This document shows positions 36,896 through 44,700 of a DNA stretch of 64,000 nucleotides, in pieces. The stretch comes from Planctomycetota bacterium (GTDB lineage: Bacteria > Planctomycetota > Phycisphaerae > Phycisphaerales > UBA5793). How positions within the stretch are numbered: position 1 is the first letter of the stretch; every line of letters begins with the position of its first letter. The notes below the pieces were generated by a model that was not told the origin of the DNA, searched no databases, and saw only the letters and a program-made list of their open reading frames with translations. The position numbers were made by a program, and so were the translations under genes. The stretch spans positions 434,001 through 498,000 of the forward strand of contig JABFGK010000002.1 of assembly GCA_013112555.1 (NCBI GenBank), given 5' to 3'.

Positions 36896-36982
36896 GCCCA
36901 GGTGGCGAAATTGGTAGACGCGCCAGCTTGAGGGGCTGGTGGGAATTATTCTCCCGTGGAGGTTCGAGTCCTCTCCTGGGCA
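36896..36982 (+). tRNA. tRNA-Leu (anticodon GAG)
   Basis: 87 nt. Acceptor stem GCCCAGG pairs with CCTGGGC, then discriminator A; CCA is not encoded. The D arm region has GGCGAAATTGGTAGACGC as in leucine tRNAs. The anticodon stem is CCAGC/GCTGG with loop TTGAGGG (anticodon GAG). A long class II variable arm (GGGAATTATTCTCCC) and the T arm with GGTTCGAGTCC follow. It lies 35 bp from the left direct repeat of the inserted element. Confidence 0.95.
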
Positions 36983-37016
36983 TTTCAATCAAACGGTCCC
37001 GAATCCCCCCCCGTTT

Positions 37017-37237
37017 TCCCCTGCTACTATTCAAACGACGCCACCGAGCTGGTCAGTTTCACCAGTGCCTGTGTCAATTCGTCGATCCGCTTCAGAATCT
37101 CAGGGCTGCTCACGGATTCGTCGTCGAAGTCCGGGTAGTTGGCGTACACAAACCGCGGGTCGATGACGGTCCGGAAGTCGAGCATGAGGCTGTTGGCCAA
37201 CTGCATGACGGACATGTAGCTGCCTTGACCGCCGGCT
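37017..37237 (-). repeat. Left 221-bp direct repeat: truncated copy of the FMN reductase 3' end
   Basis: This segment matches 39091-39311 over exactly 221 bases with about ten substitutions and no indels. In the minus frame it encodes the last 70 or so residues of the NADPH-dependent FMN reductase ([17 protein letters not shown] to [10 protein letters not shown] and the same stop). It lacks everything upstream, so it is a gene relic. Together with the right copy it brackets the AlbA_2 gene. Confidence 0.88.
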
Positions 37238-37542
37238 ATGTGGGAATCACATTACAGTCACATGGCGACAGCGCTACAAAAGTCCTGTAACATGCTGATA
37301 ACCGCCTATATAGGCCCTGACTGAGCCTGCGGAAGAGCAGCGGCAATCGTTGAGTCACATAGCCGTCACATTGCTCTGACTCGCCAAGTGCAGGCTCCAT
37401 GCGCATCGACGAACTCCAAGGACGCCATAAACCATACAAATGACCTGGATGTCCTCTTTATATCTGTATTCAGATGCTGCTACTGTGCAACGAAGGCAGG
37501 CAAGTCTGACGTTTGCGTCTGCGTGCGAGCCTGACGGTCCGA
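37238..37542. other. Non-coding left part of the inserted element
   Basis: 305 bases between the left repeat and the AlbA_2 gene, A+T-richer than the surroundings, with no recognisable gene. Short imperfect repeats of TCACAT (about 37258, 37354 and 37368) are present. No integrase remnant could be identified. Confidence 0.4.
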
Positions 37543-39000
37543 TCACCACGCTGCCCAGAACGGAGCGTATTTCGCATGTCTTCTAGCTTTACTGTCAGGT
37601 GGGTCGGGCCGGATCATCCCCGCTTTGACCGTGTCAGCGATTACTCGGGAGACCTGTGCATAGTTTCTCTCCTCGATGCCAAAGCGTCTGCGAAGCGTCG
37701 AGTTTGACATCCTCTCACCCGTGATCCACCGAAGACCAGCATGCTGATAGCATGCTCTAATCCGCTCCTCGCGATCCATTTGCGCAAACCTTCGATAGGC
37801 AAACAATGTGACCCTCGTACTATTGCTGCTCTCAATAAACGCAGGGGGAGGGAGCTGAAAGAACTCGACGGCCGTCAAGACTCGATCAATCCCACTGCCT
37901 AACTCCTCACACATGCCCATTCGGCGCATGAGCGACGCGAGCTGCTCATTGCGAGAGCGGGGTGGAATATCCAGCCGATTCGGGTCAATGATCGGGCGGC
38001 CTGGGTTTGACACTTCGACCCGATTCCGAAATACCTCGACAAGAGGCCCAGTGCCGGTAACGGTAAAATCCTGGTGAATCAATGCGTTGGCGACGACTTC
38101 ACGCACCGCGATCTCAGGATACATCGGTACTGTGGTCCTGAGGGCCTGCCCAATCGGCTCATTCTGAGGGAGCTGCGCGTTCAACCAGGCAACGAGCCCA
38201 CTGAAGCCGGCAGCGTACCCCTTATCACCCTCCTGCTGACGCACAATTTCAGTTCTGTCATCTCCGCGATAGACCACCACGCGCACCGCTTTTCGGGCGA
38301 GTCGCTCAAATTGACTCAGCGACTTCGCAAAGAGAGTCGCACCTAAATTGGTCACGGCATATCCGGACGGCTTATGTTCCACCAATCGCTCAGCAGTCAG
38401 CCGCTCGAGGATGCTCCCGCGATTTTCCGGAAGCGGTTGCCCAATCAACTCGAAGTACGCCGGAAAGTCCAGTAGGGGAAGGATATCGGCTTCATCGAGC
38501 CGCTCTCTGGCCGATAATGTCTCAAAAGGCCGCGCATCGAAGCGGGACCACATCTCCCTCTCCTTGGCGATGTGCTGTCGCAACTCAGTGGTTGATTCCC
38601 CAATCCGCACATATTCAACACGCTTGAATGCGACAGGGGACTGACTGGCGGCAGGCACGCAGAACACAACGACATGCTTGCCTTCAACTTCACCCTCGTG
38701 AATTGTGAAGTGTACTCGGGGCGACAAGAACGACGCAAGCCATATCTCGAGGGGCTGGCTCCCTCTCCGGTCCGACTTAGGACGAAAATCAGTACCGACC
38801 AACTGATGCGACTTGTTTTCTATCCCCCAGACAATGTACCCTGCGTCCTGATCCTGCAATACCGCAGCGTTCGCAATCGCTGATATGTTCTTCCCGATCC
38901 TCTCAGCATCACAGTTGTTAACCTTGAATTCGACCCATTCGGTCTCATGTGGAAGGCTACGTATGTGCGCGACAACTTGTGGAAGATCGGCGTCGTTCAT
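37543..39000 (-). CDS. AlbA_2 (Schlafen-type) DNA-binding domain / ATP-binding protein
   Basis: 485 residues from the ATG at 39000 (a TTG at 39030 would add ten). The N-terminal AlbA_2 domain (about 1-130) shows ETEWVEFKVNN, IGKNISAIANAA and DAGYIVWGIEN. A middle winged-helix-like part contains YAVTNLGATLFAK. It is followed by an HATPase_c_4-like region with IAVREVVANALIHQDF (N-box, about 305), VEVSNPGRP and MGMCEELGSGIDR (G-box). Such proteins are typical cargo of mobile or defence-associated regions and are thought to be regulators, but their activity is not settled. The gene sits alone between the 221-bp direct repeats. Confidence 0.86.
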   Translation of the reverse strand: MNDADLPQVVAHIRSLPHETEWVEFKVNNCDAERIGKNISAIANAAVLQDQDAGYIVWGIENKSHQLVGTDFRPKSDRRGSQPLEIWLASFLSPRVHFTIHEGEVEGKHVVVFCVPAASQSPVAFKRVEYVRIGESTTELRQHIAKEREMWSRFDARPFETLSARERLDEADILPLLDFPAYFELIGQPLPENRGSILERLTAERLVEHKPSGYAVTNLGATLFAKSLSQFERLARKAVRVVVYRGDDRTEIVRQQEGDKGYAAGFSGLVAWLNAQLPQNEPIGQALRTTVPMYPEIAVREVVANALIHQDFTVTGTGPLVEVFRNRVEVSNPGRPIIDPNRLDIPPRSRNEQLASLMRRMGMCEELGSGIDRVLTAVEFFQLPPPAFIESSNSTRVTLFAYRRFAQMDREERIRACYQHAGLRWITGERMSNSTLRRRFGIEERNYAQVSRVIADTVKAGMIRPDPPDSKARRHAKYAPFWAAW

Positions 39001-39090
39001 CGTACTCAAGTGAAACCTATGTTTTCCCAAGCGCCGTCATCCTCGCGAATCGGCACGGCCAGGCGCGGGAACTCCGGCCTACATCTGCGA

Positions 39091-39311
39091 TCCCCTGCTA
39101 CTATTCAAACGACGCGACCGCGCTGGTGAGTTTCACCAGTGCCTGGGTCAATTCGTCGATCCGCTTCAAAATCTCAGGGCTGCTCACGGATTCATCGTCG
39201 AAGTCCGGGTAGTTCGCGTACACAAACCGGGGGACGATGACGGTCCGGAAGTCGAGCATGAGGCTGTTGGCCAACTGCATGACGGACATGTAGCTGCTTT
39301 GACCGCCGGCT
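39091..39311 (-). repeat. Right 221-bp direct repeat (3' end of intact FMN reductase)
   Basis: This is the partner of 37017-37237 and overlaps the last third of the intact reductase gene. The repeat begins ten bases beyond the stop codon (TCCCCTGCTACTATTC) and ends at GACCGCCGGCT within the coding sequence. The two copies are in the same orientation, 2,074 bp apart. Confidence 0.88.
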
Positions 39312-39637
39312 GAGCAGAGGAAGCCGGCCACCTTGCCGGTCCAGCCGTCGCGCCCGGTGAGTTCGACGACGTTCTTGGCGGCAGCACTGACATCGAAGTT
39401 GTAGATGGGGCAGGCCATCAGAATGCCCTGGGCAGCCACGACCCGCTGCTTGAGCAGTTTCGCGTTCTCGTTGTTGTACGCATCGGCCCCGTCACACACC
39501 GGCAACGGCAGGTCGGCCAGATCGAGCAGTTCGGTCTTGCTCTCGCTGATCGACGCGAGGCGCTGGTACGCCTCCTGGGCCAGCAGGCGGCTTCGGCTGT
39601 TCGGATTCAAACTGCAACTGATGACGAGATAATTCAT
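39101..39637 (-). CDS. NADPH-dependent FMN reductase family flavoprotein
   Basis: 178 residues with a flavodoxin-like fold. LVISCSLNPNSRSRLLA at the start is the FMN-phosphate loop (S-x-N-x-x-S), ILMACPIYNFDVSAAAKN (about 75) the flavin-binding PxYN loop, and TGKVAGFLCSAGGQ (about 105) the third loop. It would reduce flavins or quinones with NAD(P)H. Its last 70 codons are duplicated 2 kb downstream, on the other side of the AlbA_2 gene, which implies that an element integrated at this 3' end while leaving the gene complete. Confidence 0.85.
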   Translation of the reverse strand: MNYLVISCSLNPNSRSRLLAQEAYQRLASISESKTELLDLADLPLPVCDGADAYNNENAKLLKQRVVAAQGILMACPIYNFDVSAAAKNVVELTGRDGWTGKVAGFLCSAGGQSSYMSVMQLANSLMLDFRTVIVPRFVYANYPDFDDESVSSPEILKRIDELTQALVKLTSAVASFE

Positions 39638-39697
39638 GAGACATCCTTGACGGGTCGGTCAGTCGTATCCAGCAACCAAAACTTGGGGTGGGGTCAA

Positions 39698-39736
39698 TGC
39701 TGAGGGAGAATCGACTCGCGACTCCCGTTCTCAGCA
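39698..39736. terminator. Imperfect hairpin between reductase and CPBP protease genes
   Basis: TGCTGAG pairs with CTCAGCA, with an inner GGAG/CTCC pairing. There is no T-run on either strand, so termination is only a possibility. Confidence 0.3.
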
Positions 39737-39755
39737 TCGTTCAGTTCAGTTCACG

Positions 39756-40616
39756 TCATCCCATCACCTTGCCGAGCCAGGGAATGACGACAATCACGAT
39801 GATGTCATAGGCTGCATGCGTGCCGGCCACGATCCCGAAGCCGCGCGACGCATAGAGCACCGCAAAGTACACACCGCACAGGAAGTAGAACACAGCCAGG
39901 TACAGCATGAAACCGCCGTCCCCGGAATACCAGGCCGGGTGATACACCATGAAGGCCAGCGATGAGCCGACGACGGCCACGATGGTTGCCGTTCGTTGAG
40001 ACCATTTGAACAGACTCACGCACAGCGTGTGCATAGCCAGCATGATCACCATGCGGAACAGCAGTTCCTCATAGATCCCGGCCCCGATACTCAAAACCAA
40101 TCTCGTCTGCCAGGCCATCTGACCCAGCGTTTCAGCCTGCATGGCAGCACCGGCGGTATCGGTCGGCGGTGCCGTCGAGAACGCGGCGGTCGCACCCATC
40201 GCGCCGGTGAAGTGGAGCAACCCATCCGGCCCCATGAGCATGCCGATGAACTTGTCCAGCACGAGCAACGGGATTGCCAGCGCCACCGCTTCGATAAACA
40301 TGACCAGGGGGATGCCGAGGTGGACGGTCCAGGAGTGGCGCTGAATGACATGCAGCACAATGAGGACGGCAATCAATGCCAGCCCGGGCAGATACCAGCC
40401 GGCTGCCGGGATCCCGAACAGTTCAAAGAAACTGTTGAGTTGCTGATAGGCAGTGATCTGAATGCTGCTGACCGCGCCGGTGCTCGGGTCCTGCACGTAG
40501 CGCCAGGTGCCAAGTTCGTAGGCAACGATGAGTGGCAGCAAAAACGCCAGGATCTGGAGCGGCTGTTGCGACAGCACGAAGTAGCGCCCCAGGTTGGCCG
40601 GTTTCAGTTTGGGCAT
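39756..40616 (-). CDS. CPBP (CAAX-protease and bacteriocin-processing) intramembrane protease
   Basis: 286 residues with about eight membrane spans. The family motifs are in order: EELLFR within IGAGIYEELLFRMVI (about residue 182, catalytic Glu pair), FMVYHPAW with a His (about 225), and GTHAAYDI (about 267). These form the glutamate/histidine site of ABI/CPBP proteases, which cleave prenylated or membrane-embedded substrates. The substrate is unknown. It lies downstream of rpsT in the same direction, 130 bp apart. Confidence 0.86.
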   Translation of the reverse strand: MPKLKPANLGRYFVLSQQPLQILAFLLPLIVAYELGTWRYVQDPSTGAVSSIQITAYQQLNSFFELFGIPAAGWYLPGLALIAVLIVLHVIQRHSWTVHLGIPLVMFIEAVALAIPLLVLDKFIGMLMGPDGLLHFTGAMGATAAFSTAPPTDTAGAAMQAETLGQMAWQTRLVLSIGAGIYEELLFRMVIMLAMHTLCVSLFKWSQRTATIVAVVGSSLAFMVYHPAWYSGDGGFMLYLAVFYFLCGVYFAVLYASRGFGIVAGTHAAYDIIVIVVIPWLGKVMG

Positions 40617-40746
40617 GCCACAACCGTATGCGGCCTCCTGCCATCAGGAGACCGCTTCGATGAAACACTGGGTGTACTGCGTATGAAAAAGTGCGCAAAT
40701 GGCGAACGAGCGAGCCACGCAGGGCGCGGGGCAACGAATCGATCAA

Positions 40747-41022
40747 TCAGGCGCCGGCGGACTTGAATGCGTTGAGGCGCTTGGCCAGACGGCTCTTGCG
40801 GCGGGCCGCCTTGTTGCGGTGGATGGTTCGCTTGCCGGCCACCTTGTCGTACAGACTGCTCACGCGCACGAAGGCCTGCTCGGCCGCACCGACGTCCTTG
40901 CCGTGGAGCTTCTCTTCGAAGTCACGGACTGCATCGTGAATACGGCGCTTGCGCCACCGATTCAGTGCACGTCGGGCTGTGTTCTGTCGAATCCGCTTTT
41001 TGGCAGACAGCGTGTGGGCCAT
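40747..41022 (-). CDS. rpsT: 30S ribosomal protein S20
   Basis: 91 residues, highly basic and helical. MAHTLSAKKRIRQNTARRALNR is the conserved S20 N-terminus and TIHRNKAARRKSRLAKRLN the C-terminal rRNA-binding helix. It binds 16S rRNA early in small-subunit assembly. GAGG lies about 10 bases upstream of the ATG. It stands alone, as rpsT often does. Confidence 0.95.
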   Translation of the reverse strand: MAHTLSAKKRIRQNTARRALNRWRKRRIHDAVRDFEEKLHGKDVGAAEQAFVRVSSLYDKVAGKRTIHRNKAARRKSRLAKRLNAFKSAGA

Positions 41023-41199
41023 GGTCCCTCACCTCTTGATCAGTCGGTCAAACATTCACCATTGTGTCATCTGGCATGCAAAAACAGGCAGGCCGGTCGT
41101 TTATCCCAGCCTTCACAGACCGGAATCCCACCGCCCGGCCAAGCCAGACAGCCGCGTATTATGCCAGCCAGACGTCCGAAGGCAACCATCAGGCCCGTT

Positions 41200-41607
41200 T
41201 CATCTGCCGGAACCGGCCTCCCAGGCTGTTTTCGCAGCCTTCAGAGCAGCAGCAGAATCCATCAACAGGTCCGCAAGATTGGGCGGGATGTCGGTCCACT
41301 GCCACAAATCGGCAAGTTTCTCTCGGTGGGCCCGGATCAGGATTTCGGCCCGGTCCAGGCCGAGTGCCTGTTCATCAGCGGGCAGGCCGTCGAGTTCGCC
41401 CAGGGCACAGGTGACGGCCTGGAGGGTGATGATGGACACAACCGAGCCCTTCCAACGTTGTCCCTCGGCATCATCAGGCAGAGCGGCCGAGGTCTTGGCA
41501 AAGGCCATCCAACGGGCCAGCAGGGCAGCCCACGTCAGTTGGCGGATGGCCTCGGTATCGGTAGCCGATTCCTGGGCAGCAGGTTGGGGAGTGTCGTTTT
41601 CAGCCAT
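41200..41607 (-). CDS. Small uncharacterised soluble protein
   Basis: 135 residues from the ATG at 41607; the frame extends six more codons. It is helical and acidic, with no signal peptide or recognised motif. WAALLARWMAFAKTSAALP, then GQRWKGSVVSIITLQAVTC and an amphipathic LADLWQWTDIP form the visible pattern. It lies between valS and rpsT, all on the minus strand. I do not recognise a family. Confidence 0.65.
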   Translation of the reverse strand: MAENDTPQPAAQESATDTEAIRQLTWAALLARWMAFAKTSAALPDDAEGQRWKGSVVSIITLQAVTCALGELDGLPADEQALGLDRAEILIRAHREKLADLWQWTDIPPNLADLLMDSAAALKAAKTAWEAGSGR

Positions 41608-41696
41608 CGTTGGTCGTATCAGCAAGAAGCAAATAGGCCAGGCCCGTAGGCCAGGCCGAGGTCCTCCGAGTCCTGGCAGTTAGGGGAGTCGAGCGT

Positions 41697-41721
41697 GTCA
41701 GGACTCGTTCCTCGTCCTGAC
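41697..41721 (-). terminator. Possible hairpin after valS
   Basis: GTCAGGAC (41697-41704) pairs perfectly with GTCCTGAC (41714-41721) around a nine-base loop, about 15 bp beyond the valS stop. No T-run follows on the minus strand, so it may be a processing or attenuating hairpin. Confidence 0.35.
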
Positions 41722-41737
41722 CTACATCACTGACCCA

Positions 41738-44700
41738 CTACACCGCTGCCAGCCGATCCAACTCACCTTTGGCATCGGCCAGTTGCTTGCGGGTTTCCTC
41801 AACAAGATGGGGCGGGGCCTTATCAACGTACCCCTTGTTGCCCAACCGCCCTTCGAGGACCCGGATCTGCTTTTCGAGTTCATCTCGACGACGCCCGACC
41901 CGCTCGGCCTCTGCCCCGGCGTCGAGTGATGATTCCTCGCCGGCCAGCCCGGACAGGGCATGCTCGACTCCCGCCACGGTGAAGGTGACCCAATCGGAAC
42001 CACGATCCGCTGATCCATCAAGAGCGGACCATTCGCTCAAGCCTGCCAGCGATTCGACCACCCCGTCGGCCGATTCGATCAATGCGGTGGTCGGCTCGTC
42101 GCCCACATGCAGCGCGATCCGACGCTTGTCGGGGACCTGATGCGAAGCCCGGATCTCCCGGATGGCAGTGACCAGTGCCTGGGCCCGCTCAAACGTCGCG
42201 ACATCCTCGTTCTGATCGGTGACAGCCTGATCAAGGCCGGCCAGTTGCGGCCAGCGTGCGGTGGCTGCCATGTCGGACGGCGGGAGTTGCACGCACGCGA
42301 TCGGCTGGACCGCCAGCGACTCGATCGGCTCGTGGAGCGTCTCGGTAATGAACGGCATGATCGGCTGGGCCATCCGATGAATCGAGCCCAGGACAGCGCG
42401 CAACACGGACTGCTGGGTCGGATCGGTCGCGATCGTTGCCTTGACGGCCTCGAGGTACCAGTCGCAGAAGTCCCGCCAGAACAGGTCGTACAGGCCCTGG
42501 GCATAGGCATTGAACTGATACTCGCTGACGGCCGTCTCGATATCGCGCACTGTTCGGGCCAGCCGGGCCAGGATCCAGCGGTCAACCAGGCGGGTCGGCT
42601 CCCCATCGGGTTTCCCGTGGCCGTCAACGGACCCGAGTGTCATGAGCGCAAAGCGGGTGGCATTCCAGAGTTTGTTGCTCAAGCGTCGGCCGATCTCGAA
42701 CTTCGGGCTGCTGTTGGCACCGATTGCCTCGTCATACTCGACCGGCATCCGCACATCCTGCGTCTGGGTCGTCATTTGCGCCAACGTGAAGCGCATCGCG
42801 TCCGAGCCTTTGGTCTTGATAATGTCGCGCGGGTCGACGCCGTTGCCCAGCGACTTGCTCATCTTGCGGCCATCGCCGTCCTGAATCATCGCATGGATGA
42901 ACACATCGTCATACGGCAGCCGCCCGAGGAAGTAGAGGTTGAACATCACCATGCGCGAGACCCAGAGGGTAATGATTTCGCGGGCAGTGCACAGAACGCT
43001 GGTGGGGTTCCATGTATTGAGGACGTCCCAGCCTTCGGGAATCTCGGTCAGAAACGCCTCGGGATTCGGCCAGCCCATGGTGCTCATCGGCCAGAGTGCG
43101 GAGGAGAACCAGGTGTCGAGGACGTCGGGGTCCTGCGCAAAGCCGAGTTCCTTCAGGGCTTCGACTAACTCGGGGATATCCCGGCGTGGGCAGGCGCAGA
43201 TAGTTGTGCCATGCTTCGCCCCACCTGTGCGATCATCGCTGGCTGCGCGTTCGATCGTTATAACGTGCAGATCGTCCGGGTACTGTCCTCTCAGGCTGTC
43301 CAGTGCGCTCTTATCCGGCGTTTTGCGCTCATCGTCAAACACCCACACCGGGATCCGGTGCCCCCACCAGAGTTGCCGGCTGATGCACCAGTCGCGGATG
43401 TTCTCGTGCCAGGACTGGAAGGTGCGGGCATAGCGCTCAGGATAGAAGGTGAGGCGGCCATGCCAGCCCTCCTCATGGTCGGTGGCACGGGCGTCTCGCC
43501 CGTCCCAGTGGGCCGAAGGCCCAGATACGTCTTCACACTCATCCGCACTATCCCTCGTCTGAGGGTTGACCGTGAACTCATAGTCTGCAGCCTGCTTGAT
43601 CAAACCTGCCTTGACCGGATTCATCCACATGTACTGCCATTTCTCTTCGAACTCCGCCTCGTCCCGCATGATTCGATCGTAATACTCGTCCTGCCAGACG
43701 CTGCCGGATGATCCACGTGCCTGGTTGATCTCATGCGCCGAGTAACTCTTAATGCTGTGGATAAGATCCGGAAGGGGATACCAATGCTTCGTGTCATTCT
43801 CCTGTTGCATCGGCGTCATGAGGATGTGTACATGGTCATGCATCACGGTCACAAGATGAATGATGGCCCGCTTCTGATGCCAATGCAGGCAAGAAGAAAG
43901 GACAAGTCGTCGCTCATCTTGGCTCAATTGCCCATTTGCACACCGAAACGTCACAAAATAAGTCTGGCCGCCTGCCTCCCAGTGGGGAAGGCTTCTTGCT
44001 CTTCTATGGAGCTGTCTTGTGACGACCCTTTTGACGGGCGAGACGCCCGTCCCACCGTCTTGCTGTGATTCTGATTTGACGGGCGAGACGCCCGTCCCAC
44101 TGTCATTTCCCCCCCACTGTTTCAACTCATCTCCCACGACCTGCTCTTTGCTCATTGCGCGCAAGGCAAAGCCGGCCAGTGAGTTCACCGGCAACTTCGT
44201 TCCCGGCAGCGTGCCTGCATCATCAAGCGACGGGATCTGTCTCGTCACGGCGACATACCACTGGTCACTCAAGTACGGCTCAATGGCGACGTGACTGCGA
44301 TACGAGTGGCCGACCGAGTGGACATACGGCTTCACTTCTTCGAGCAGGCTGTTCTCACGGAACCACTCGACAACCGCTTCGCGCGCTTCGTAACGATCAA
44401 GCCCAAGCGTGAACTCACCGCCGCCGACGTCCTCCCAGCCATACTGGTCGCTCACACACCCATCGGGAGCCAGGACGTTGATGATCGGCAACTCGTGGCG
44501 CAGGCCGATCTCCCAGTCATTCGGATCGTGGGCCGGCGTGACCTTGAGGAAGCCGGTCGCAAACTGTGCCTTTGCATCGTCCGGGTCGCCGCCGTGCTCG
44601 ACGGCCAGGACCACGTAGTCGTCTTCGATGATCGGGATTTCACGATTGACGATCGGCAGCCGAATCATTCGGCCGGCAAAGTGCTTCGCTCTCGGGTCGC

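Larger units (their letters stand above)
43478..44100 (-). mobile_element. REP-associated tyrosine transposase (RAYT, Y1/HUH) inserted in frame in valS
   Basis: Residues about 446-652 of the ValS frame form an almost complete RAYT of the Transposase_17/Y1_Tnp family. The order is TYFVTFRCANGQL (first strand), MHDHVHILMTP with the HUH metal histidines H534 and H536, SIKSYSAHEIN with the candidate catalytic Tyr564, then GSVWQDEYYDRIMRDE and MWMNPVKAGL. Palindromic REP copies lie on both sides. No ATG, GTG or TTG in frame precedes the first core strand; the earliest candidate is a GTG at V494. RAYTs normally mobilise REP sequences by single-strand DNA transposition. All catalytic residues I can identify are intact. 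Confidence 0.9.

Noticed and set aside
37238-37542. Integrase or integrase relic within the AlbA_2 element
   Set aside because: No R-H-R-Y or serine recombinase motif is readable in any frame there.
42107-43168. Long plus-strand frames opposite valS (also 44291-45448)
   Set aside because: Composition is that of translated antisense of a high-G+C gene, with no motif and no ribosome-binding site. They are shadows of valS.
43478-44100. The extra segment in ValS as an intein
   Set aside because: There is no Cys/Ser at the left junction, no block B His and no C-terminal HN followed by Cys/Ser/Thr. The sequence instead matches a Y1/HUH transposase with REP palindromes.
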